Source: UBA11540 sp045531755 (GTDB lineage: Bacteria > Bacillota > Clostridia > Oscillospirales > Ruminococcaceae). From it: a DNA stretch of 13,768 nucleotides. The first letter of the stretch is position 1; each line of letters opens with the position of its first letter. Shown in pieces: positions 6,537 through 12,196 of the stretch. A program made the position numbers and the translations under genes. The stretch lies in NCBI GenBank assembly GCA_045531755.1, contig JAZSEP010000013.1, positions 1 through 13,768 on the forward strand, written 5' to 3'. A model generated the notes under the pieces. It did no database searches. It had not been told where the DNA came from and saw only the letters and a program-made list of their open reading frames with translations.

Positions 6537-6618
6537 ATGTATTTTCCTTTTTAATTCCAAACATTAGCTTTAGAATGCCTGCTAAAATCCTGGGACTCTT
6601 TACAACAACAATTTTCAA
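6535..6618 (-). CDS. spoVM: Stage V sporulation protein M (SpoVM), 27 residues
   Basis: A TTG start at 6618 opens a 27-codon frame whose product begins MKIVVVKSPRILAGI and ends FGIKKENT. This matches the short amphipathic SpoVM peptides: a start near MK(F/I), then K-x-P-(K/R)-x-L-x-G-(I/F), and a C-terminal G-x-(K/R)-(K/R). The central proline (Pro9 here) is the residue that shapes the B. subtilis peptide for membrane curvature. In the mother cell SpoVM sits on the convex forespore membrane, recruits the coat ATPase SpoIVA and inhibits FtsH. GGGGGAG (6624-6630) lies 5 nt before the TTG, a strong site that supports this start. Its position after thiN is the same as in B. subtilis, where it precedes rpmB. 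The similarity is from memory of the family, not from an alignment. The non-ATG start and the length make it easy to miss. Confidence 0.87.
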   Translation of the reverse strand: MKIVVVKSPRILAGILKLMFGIKKENT

Positions 6619-6647
6619 GAAAACTCCCCCATTCTACAAGCGGGAAA

Positions 6648-6791
6648 TTATCGGTGACAACAGCAAAAGCAGATTATAACGGCAGCAATTGCCACAAGCA
6701 AGATAACTCTTAAAGGTATAAGACAAGCAAATATAACACCTGACACAAAGGTAAAAACCCAAAAAGGTGTTGGATTGTTTCTGTGCCTCAT
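6648..6791 (-). CDS. Small membrane protein of unknown function, 47 residues
   Basis: An ATG at 6791 opens a 47-codon frame. The product starts MRHRNNPTPFWVFTFVSGVI and continues hydrophobic as FACLIPLRVILLVAIAAVII, then ends CFCCCHR. The hydrophobic stretch from residue 10 to 45 could form one long or two short membrane helices, broken by P26-L-R28. The end is unusually cysteine-rich (C41, C43, C44, C45) with a final His-Arg. GGGTGAGG lies 2-9 nt before the ATG, an acceptable but close site. It sits between thiN (52 nt upstream) and spoVM (29 nt downstream), so it is probably cotranscribed with spoVM. I do not recognise the family. The coding call rests on the start site, the coherent membrane-protein composition and the tight packing with spoVM. 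Confidence 0.65.
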   Translation of the reverse strand: MRHRNNPTPFWVFTFVSGVIFACLIPLRVILLVAIAAVIICFCCCHR

Positions 6792-6803
6792 AGCCTCACC
6801 CAC

Positions 6804-6835
6804 TTTGTATATAATCTTAATTCATTATATACAAA
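6804..6835 (-). promoter_or_regulatory. Perfect 12-bp inverted repeat, containing a possible sporulation (sigmaE-like) promoter
   Basis: TTTGTATATAAT (6804-6815) and ATTATATACAAA (6824-6835) are perfect complements around an 8-nt spacer. There is no U-tract, so it is a poor terminator. Read on the minus strand, GTATATA, a 14-nt spacer and TATACAAA resemble the sigmaE -35 and -10 boxes (-10 CATACAAT-like). This would suit spoVM, which is sigmaE-controlled in B. subtilis. A start near 6797 would leave almost no leader for the 47-codon gene, so the promoter would mainly serve spoVM. An operator is the alternative. Confidence 0.4.
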
Positions 6836-6843
6836 CGGGGTTG

Positions 6844-7470
6844 TTATTGTGATATAACAACCAGAAGGGTTCCGTCACCAACAGAGACCTCTATTTCGTC
6901 ACAGATCGAAGTATTGCTTACACCTAGAGGAAAATTGCAGTACAAATCAGCGTTTTCAAGAGAATATTTAAGTCCTTTTAGTGTAATGTTGTCAGACTTT
7001 ACAGAAATTGAGAAAATCGATACTGTTCTTTCTTTTCCAATTAGCTTTTTTATACATTCGTTACGAACAATAAAAGCTGTCTCGCGTTTATCAGAAAGTA
7101 TGCAGTTGACACCTTTTTCCTTACAGTACAAAAGTAACTGAACGTTTGCAAGGCTGTGGTCAATTCTACCACCCAAAGCACCAAATATTTCTATATCCTT
7201 ATATCCTTTTTCTATTGCATATTTAATGCACAGCGAGGTATCGGTGTCGTCTTTTTCCACAGGAAATTTTATCAGTATATCTTCGTCCACTTCGCCGACG
7301 TAGGAATCCATATCCCCAATTACAACGTCTGGAGATATGCCGCATTTCAGGCAATGCTCAAGTCCCCCGTCTGCACACAAAACAAGCCCATTATTCGATA
7401 TACGTGAAGCAATATAATCGTAGTCAGAAACGTCTCCGGAAGCGAAAATATAAGCTTTTTTATCTTCCAT
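6844..7470 (-). CDS. thiN: Thiamine pyrophosphokinase
   Basis: This 208-residue protein transfers pyrophosphate from ATP to thiamine, making the cofactor thiamine pyrophosphate in the cytoplasm. Family motifs are CADGGLEHCLKCGISPDVVI (32-51) with GDMDS (52-56), EKDDTDTSLC (72-81) and GALGGRIDHSLANV (97-110). These are the ATP- and metal-binding acidic residues of the alpha/beta domain. A beta-sandwich thiamine-binding domain follows, ending with FPLGVSNT near residue 180 and DGTLLVVIS at the C-terminus. The ATG at 7470 overlaps the rsgA stop by 11 bp, so the two are translationally coupled, and GGGAG inside the rsgA end serves as the ribosome binding site. In B. subtilis rpe lies between these two genes. 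It is absent here. No TPP riboswitch was seen. Confidence 0.96.
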   Translation of the reverse strand: MEDKKAYIFASGDVSDYDYIASRISNNGLVLCADGGLEHCLKCGISPDVVIGDMDSYVGEVDEDILIKFPVEKDDTDTSLCIKYAIEKGYKDIEIFGALGGRIDHSLANVQLLLYCKEKGVNCILSDKRETAFIVRNECIKKLIGKERTVSIFSISVKSDNITLKGLKYSLENADLYCNFPLGVSNTSICDEIEVSVGDGTLLVVISQ

Positions 7471-8347
7471 ATTTCGAAAGCTCCCACTCTTTTAAATTTT
7501 TAACTTCATCATACAGCTTTACATAATTACCGTGTCTTGATTTATTTATTTTTCCGTTTTTAACAGCCTCAATTACTGCGCATCCTTTTTCTGCAGTATG
7601 CGAACATCCTGTGAATTTACATTTGCTAATATATTCCTCAAATTCTCTGAAGCAATATTGAAGCTCATCTTTCAAAATGACGTCGTATTGTTCTATATCT
7701 ACTGCAGAAAATCCCGGTGTATCTGCAACGTATCCGCCGTTTCTGAAGAACATTTCAACGTGACGTGTAGTGTGTCTTCCCCTTCCAAGCTTTGCGCTCG
7801 TTTGCGCAGTTGCAAGATTCAGGTCCGGAAAAATTTTATTGAGTAATGTTGACTTTCCTACCCCGGAATTTCCTGTAAAGCTACACGCCTTTCCATTCAT
7901 AATTTCTATTATATCTGAAATTCCGTCATTGTTTATGATATTTGTAATAATAATTCTGATACCGGTGCTACTATAAATATCAATAATATCTGAAAAATCG
8001 GCAAGGTCAGTCTTGGTTATCACTAAAACGGGTTCGATATTCTTAAACTCTGCGATAGCTATGGTTTTATCAATTATAAAAGTGTTCGGAAGAGGGTCTG
8101 TAGATGAAACTATGATAAAGAGTGTATCGATATTCGCAACTGCAGGACGCACGAGATTGTTCTTTCTTTCTGATATTTCAGTTACAATATATCTGTCTGC
8201 GCCGTCACTTTCGAAGGTGACAATATCCCCAACAAGAGGCGTTATTCCATCTTTTCGGAAAACCCCTCTCGCTTTGCAGTTATAGAACCCTTCTCCGTCG
8301 TGAACTGTATAAAGACCGCCCACGCCTTTTGTTATGCGACCCTTCAT
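7460..8347 (-). CDS. rsgA: Ribosome small subunit-dependent GTPase RsgA (CpgA/YloQ)
   Basis: This 295-residue protein is a circularly permuted GTPase that matures the 30S subunit. An N-terminal OB fold (about 1-65) is followed by the permuted G domain in the order G4, G1, G3: TKTD (111-114), GNSGVGKST (159-167) and DTPG (209-212). GRGRHTTRHVE (188-198) is the switch I/G2 region. The C-terminal zinc site C243-x4-C248-x-H250-x5-C256 is intact. TKTD in place of NKxD also occurs in the B. subtilis homologue, so it is not a defect. GGAGG lies 4 nt before the ATG at 8347. A terminator-like hairpin separates it from prkC 58 nt upstream. In B. subtilis this protein is phosphorylated by PrkC, which fits the neighbourhood. 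Confidence 0.98.
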   Translation of the reverse strand: MKGRITKGVGGLYTVHDGEGFYNCKARGVFRKDGITPLVGDIVTFESDGADRYIVTEISERKNNLVRPAVANIDTLFIIVSSTDPLPNTFIIDKTIAIAEFKNIEPVLVITKTDLADFSDIIDIYSSTGIRIIITNIINNDGISDIIEIMNGKACSFTGNSGVGKSTLLNKIFPDLNLATAQTSAKLGRGRHTTRHVEMFFRNGGYVADTPGFSAVDIEQYDVILKDELQYCFREFEEYISKCKFTGCSHTAEKGCAVIEAVKNGKINKSRHGNYVKLYDEVKNLKEWELSKYGR

Positions 8348-8365
8348 TTTTCCTCCGCTTTATGT

Positions 8366-8398
8366 AAAAAGGCAGAAGCGAGGTTTCGCCCTGCCTTT
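8366..8398 (-). terminator. Terminator-like hairpin between prkC and rsgA
   Basis: On the minus strand AAAGGCAG pairs with CTGCCTTT, enclosing an inner GCGA-AACC-TCGC hairpin, and is followed by TTTTTAC. This is an intrinsic-terminator layout just after the prkC stop and before the rsgA ribosome binding site. No promoter for rsgA was seen between them, so read-through at a reduced level is likely. Confidence 0.7.
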
Positions 8399-8405
8399 CG
8401 TGTTT

Positions 8406-10358
8406 TTAGTCCTGTGTTTTGAACGAATTCGAATTATCTATATCAAGCATATAGTAGCCTGTATCAAAATCAAGCAGGTATTCCTGATATAATAATCCGT
8501 TTATCATAATTTTGACTCTTTGAGAACCGCTTCCTTCGAAAGAAGGTTGCCAAACCTTAACATCCGATGGAACTAACGTTTCACTTTCCTGTACAACTCC
8601 ATCCAGTATTCCCTGTATACTAACAGCTGACGTTATAGCAGTTGGCAGAGTTACCGGAAGTTGTATTGAGTTTTGTAAGGTGGTTCCGTTTCCGCTACTT
8701 ACATTAACATCAACTCTTGTACCGGGAGAAACACTTGAATTTTCCATAGGACTTTGAAGTATTACCGTACCTTTCGGTCTGCTGCTCTGCACAGGAGTTA
8801 TAGCTCCGATTTCAAGACCGTTTGCATTAAGAGCCTCCGTAGCTTCCTGTATTGTCTTTCCTGTTATATCCGGAACAGTGACAGGCAACTGATTAGACCC
8901 CATGCTGATGTAAACCTGTACTGTACTTCCTACGGCTGCCTCTTGAAGCTTCGCCGGAACTGTCTTAATTACAAGATTTTCTGCCACAGTATTGCTAAAA
9001 TCTCGTATTTCCGAAACCTTAAAGCCAAAAGACTTAAGTGTGTTTACCGCTATTGTGCCGTCTTCTCCGTACAAATCGGGAATTCGCATAACCTGAGTTC
9101 CAAGGCTTACCTTTACATTTATAGTTGTATTAGCCTTTATGGTCTTTCCCTGAGAAGGCTTTTGATAGTATATTTGGCCTTCACTGTAACCCGGATAGAA
9201 GGTTTCCTCTTCGACGTGGAAAGTAAGATTGGGATACAAAGCCTGAGCTTCAGTAATTGTCATTTTGTCAAAATTTGGAGTTTCTATTTCCTCAAAAGAA
9301 GAAGAAAACGGATTTATGACAATCAAACCTGCAACAAACAGCATAACGGATATGATAAATCCGGTAACAACACCATAAATTATTGATATTGCAGGAGACT
9401 TAGTTTGTGTTGAAACTACAGGTTTTTTCTTTTGTACCGATTTTTCAGGCTTGTTTTTTTCCTTAACCTTCGGTTTAACATCAGAGGAATCAGCTGCAGT
9501 TCCAATCGTAAGGTTGTCAAAGCTTATATCTGTATTCTTTTTGAACTCTTCGAGATAACGCAGAATTTCTGCCGCAGAATGGAAACGCTTGTCAATGTCC
9601 TTTTCCATTGCTTTTAGCGTTATCTGTTCAAGGCCAATAGGTATATCCTGGTTTATTTCACGCGGCTTAATCGCGTTTACCTGTATCTGTTGAAGCGCAA
9701 CGGACACGGGAGAATCTGCCTCAAAAGGCAAACGTCCCGTAAGCATTTCATAAAGCATAATACCAACAGAATATATATCGCTACGTCCGTCGACCGGCTT
9801 TCCATAAGCTTGTTCGGGACTTATATAATGAACCGATCCGATAGCCTTATCTGTGATGGTTCTGGTTTCGCTTCTTGTGAAACGAGCAATACCAAAGTCG
9901 GTAACCTTTATAGTTCCATCCTGTAAAAGCATTATATTTTGAGGCTTAATATCACGATGTATAATTCCCTTATCATGCGCATGCTGAAGAGCACGAAGAA
10001 TTTGAATAGTGAAATGAACTGTTTCCTTCCAGTTTAAAACCTTTTGCTGTTCAATGTAGTCCTTCAGCGTTATTCCATCGATATATTCCATAACTATAGA
10101 ATGGACCTTATCACTGAAGCTTACGTCGTGTATCTTAACTATATTTTGATGTGAAAGCACAGAAATTGCCTTGGATTCATTTTTGAATCTGCGCAAAAAC
10201 TCTTCGTTGGTCAAAAATTCATCGCGGAGTATTTTAACAGCAACAGTGCGCTCTTCAATGGTATCATAAGCCATATAAACATTAGCCATTCCCCCGACAC
10301 CGATGAGCTCTTTAATCTCATAACGCCCGTCAAGCTTTTTGCCTATATATTTATCCAT
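8406..10358 (-). CDS. prkC: PASTA-domain serine/threonine protein kinase PrkC (Stk1 family)
   Basis: This 650-residue membrane kinase phosphorylates Ser/Thr on cell-wall, translation and GTPase targets, and its outer part senses peptidoglycan fragments. The cytoplasmic kinase domain (about 13-272) is complete: Gly loop GVGGMA (20-25), Lys42, Glu61, HRD (134-136), Asn141, DFG (154-156) and SPEQ (180-183). A charged linker (about 290-320) leads to one membrane helix (324-347). Outside are three PASTA repeats, about 357-421, 423-489 and 490-557. A C-terminal domain (about 560-650) corresponds to the Ig-like end of B. subtilis PrkC. The ATG at 10358 follows an AGGAG site by about 10 nt. prpC, its antagonist, lies 30 nt upstream in the same operon. 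In B. subtilis PrkC triggers spore germination by muropeptides, consistent with spoVM downstream. Confidence 0.98.
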   Translation of the reverse strand: MDKYIGKKLDGRYEIKELIGVGGMANVYMAYDTIEERTVAVKILRDEFLTNEEFLRRFKNESKAISVLSHQNIVKIHDVSFSDKVHSIVMEYIDGITLKDYIEQQKVLNWKETVHFTIQILRALQHAHDKGIIHRDIKPQNIMLLQDGTIKVTDFGIARFTRSETRTITDKAIGSVHYISPEQAYGKPVDGRSDIYSVGIMLYEMLTGRLPFEADSPVSVALQQIQVNAIKPREINQDIPIGLEQITLKAMEKDIDKRFHSAAEILRYLEEFKKNTDISFDNLTIGTAADSSDVKPKVKEKNKPEKSVQKKKPVVSTQTKSPAISIIYGVVTGFIISVMLFVAGLIVINPFSSSFEEIETPNFDKMTITEAQALYPNLTFHVEEETFYPGYSEGQIYYQKPSQGKTIKANTTINVKVSLGTQVMRIPDLYGEDGTIAVNTLKSFGFKVSEIRDFSNTVAENLVIKTVPAKLQEAAVGSTVQVYISMGSNQLPVTVPDITGKTIQEATEALNANGLEIGAITPVQSSRPKGTVILQSPMENSSVSPGTRVDVNVSSGNGTTLQNSIQLPVTLPTAITSAVSIQGILDGVVQESETLVPSDVKVWQPSFEGSGSQRVKIMINGLLYQEYLLDFDTGYYMLDIDNSNSFKTQD

Positions 10359-10388
10359 TTAGGTTTCACTCCTGAATCAAAGTTGGTT

Positions 10389-11126
10389 TTAGCAGTTCTC
10401 CATAATAACAACTGTAATGTTGTCGTTTCCTCCTCGCTCATTTGCGAGCTCTATTAAGCTATCAATAGCGTCGGCAACTGCATTGTTTTTGTTAACAACA
10501 CTCATAATCTCATCCTCGCTGACGAGATTTGAAAGTCCGTCGGAACAAATTAAAACCTTGTCACCTTTTTTCAATTCTGTTTCGTTATAGTCAACTGAAA
10601 CATTTTCTTCTACGCCTACCGCTCTGGTTATCAGGTGCTTTTTAGGGTGTTCTTTTGCCTCTTCAGGTGTTAACTCACCCGTTTCAATAAGATACTGTAC
10701 CATGGTATGATCCTTGGTAATCTGACGTATCATTCCTGAACCTATATGGTATGCACGGCTGTCACCAACGTGTGCAATATATGCCATATCATTCTTTATA
10801 ACCGTGAGGACGACAGTAGTTCCCATTCCGGATAAGTCGGGCGTTTGCTTGGATTTTTGATAAACAAGCGCATTTGCATTTATCACAGCAGTAGTAATTA
10901 AGCTGTGAATGCTACTGTCAGGTTTTTCGGGGTTATAGTTTCTGTCGATATTTGCGGAAATCGCTCCAACAGCAACCAAACTCGCAACGTTTCCTCCGTT
11001 TGCGCCTCCCATACCGTCGCAGACAACAGACCAAGCCATATCGGTTGAAATCTTACCGATATGGTATGCATCTTGGTTTGTAGTACGAACCTTTCCTATA
11101 TCACTTTTTCCTGCCGCATCTATCAT
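10389..11126 (-). CDS. prpC: PP2C-type serine/threonine phosphatase PrpC (Stp1 family)
   Basis: This 245-residue protein is a metal-dependent PP2C phosphatase that reverses PrkC phosphorylation in the cytoplasm. Motifs that hold the metal site are visible in order: RTTNQD (14-19), DGMGG (37-41), GDSRAY (121-126), SDGLSN (195-200) and GGNDNITVV (232-240). The aspartates that hold the metals are all there, so it should be active. The size is that of stand-alone bacterial PP2C proteins such as PrpC and Stp1, with no sensor domain. The ATG at 11126 has an AGGAGG site 5-6 nt upstream, abutting a small hairpin. The gene lies between rlmN (35 nt upstream) and prkC (30 nt downstream), the conserved Firmicute order. 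Confidence 0.98.
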   Translation of the reverse strand: MIDAAGKSDIGKVRTTNQDAYHIGKISTDMAWSVVCDGMGGANGGNVASLVAVGAISANIDRNYNPEKPDSSIHSLITTAVINANALVYQKSKQTPDLSGMGTTVVLTVIKNDMAYIAHVGDSRAYHIGSGMIRQITKDHTMVQYLIETGELTPEEAKEHPKKHLITRAVGVEENVSVDYNETELKKGDKVLICSDGLSNLVSEDEIMSVVNKNNAVADAIDSLIELANERGGNDNITVVIMENC

Positions 11127-11137
11127 AATTGTCCTCC

Positions 11138-11156
11138 TAATCGAAAAGCTCGATTA
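11138..11156 (-). repeat. 7-bp hairpin abutting the prpC ribosome binding site
   Basis: On the minus strand TAATCGA and TCGATTA pair over a 5-nt loop, and the next bases are the GGAGG of the prpC ribosome binding site. There is no U-tract, so it is not a terminator. It could hold the site open or slow ribosome loading. A chance palindrome is possible. Confidence 0.4.
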
Positions 11157-11161
11157 AAGCA

Positions 11162-12193
11162 TCAGGCATTTGCTTCGTTTCGCCGTAGTTGTCCACATGC
11201 AGCTTCTATGTCTGCACCGAGTTTTCGGCGTACTGTTGTGGTTATTCCTTTTGCAGTGAGAATATTGCTAAAGCTCAAAATACGTGATTTCTCGCTTTTT
11301 ATAAACTCAGTTTCATTAACTTCATTTACAGGAATAAGGTTTACGTGACATATCATACCGCGTAAAAGCTCCGCCAACTGTCTTGCACATTCATCACTGT
11401 CATTTACACCGTGAATCATTGTGTACTCAAATGAAATTCTTCTTCCCGTTTTTTGAATGTATCGCTTACAGGTAGATATAAGTTCCTGAACATTCCATTT
11501 ATTATTCACAGGCATAATTTGATTTCTTATTTCATCGTTTGGCGCGTGCAACGATATTGAAAGAGTCAACTGTAATTTTTTCTCAGCTAACACATCTATT
11601 TTATCACAAACTCCGCAGGTTGACAACGATAAATGTCTTAAACTTTTATTATAGCCTTCTTTTGAAGAAAGTATTGTCAAAAAATCAATAACATTATCAA
11701 AATTATCAAGCGGCTCGCCTATTCCCATCATCACGATATTGTTAATGCTTTCACCCAGGTCTTGCTCGGCGGTGTTGATTTGGTCAAGCATTTCTGATGC
11801 AGTGAGATCGCGAACCTTTCCCCCTATTGTAGAAGCGCAAAACTTGCATCCCATACGGCACCCAACCTGTGAAGAAATACAGATTGTATTACCGTGATTA
11901 TAGCGCATTACAACGCTTTCTATGCACTCCGAATCTTTAAGCTCAAATAAATATTTCACCGTAGAATCAAGCTTTGAAACGAGTTTTCTCCTGATTTTAA
12001 AACGGTTTATGTAATAATTATTTTGAAGAGTCTCTCTTAATTCAAGCGAAAGGTCGGTCATTTCGTTGAAATCCGACACCTTTCTTACGTGTAGCCAGGT
12101 GTATATCTGTTTTGCTCTAAAGGGTTGAGCTCCTATTGACACCATTTCTTTTTTTAGAACGTCTAACGTGAAGGATTTTATGTCTTTTTTCAA
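11162..12193 (-). CDS. rlmN: 23S rRNA (adenine-2503-C2)/tRNA methyltransferase RlmN
   Basis: This 343-residue radical SAM enzyme methylates C2 of adenine 2503 in 23S rRNA, and adenine 37 of some tRNAs, using a 4Fe-4S cluster. The cluster motif is GCRMGCKFC, with Cys112, Cys116 and Cys119. GIGEP (157-161) binds SAM. The AACGQL motif near the C-terminus carries Cys333, the methyl-carrying cysteine. The C-terminal arrangement is that of RlmN, with no Cfr-specific feature that I can see. The start is a TTG at 12193, 3 nt after the rsmB stop, giving MKKDIKSFTLDVLKKEMVSI, which lines up with known RlmN N-termini. An AAGGTG site lies within the rsmB end. prpC follows after 35 nt. The tight spacing suggests translational coupling to rsmB. 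Confidence 0.97.
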   Translation of the reverse strand: MKKDIKSFTLDVLKKEMVSIGAQPFRAKQIYTWLHVRKVSDFNEMTDLSLELRETLQNNYYINRFKIRRKLVSKLDSTVKYLFELKDSECIESVVMRYNHGNTICISSQVGCRMGCKFCASTIGGKVRDLTASEMLDQINTAEQDLGESINNIVMMGIGEPLDNFDNVIDFLTILSSKEGYNKSLRHLSLSTCGVCDKIDVLAEKKLQLTLSISLHAPNDEIRNQIMPVNNKWNVQELISTCKRYIQKTGRRISFEYTMIHGVNDSDECARQLAELLRGMICHVNLIPVNEVNETEFIKSEKSRILSFSNILTAKGITTTVRRKLGADIEAACGQLRRNEANA

Positions 12194-12196
12194 GCT

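Noticed and set aside
6844..7470. TPP riboswitch for thiN
   Set aside because: thiN starts inside the end of rsgA with no leader, and no THI-box blocks were seen.
7787..8017. RsgA G4 motif TKTD instead of NKxD, as a possible GTPase defect
   Set aside because: The B. subtilis homologue also has a threonine at this position (TKMD). G1, G3 and the zinc site are intact.
8754..9386. 210-residue open frame on the plus strand inside prkC
   Set aside because: It lies wholly opposite the PASTA and membrane part of prkC, has no start signal or recognisable domain, and has shadow-like composition.
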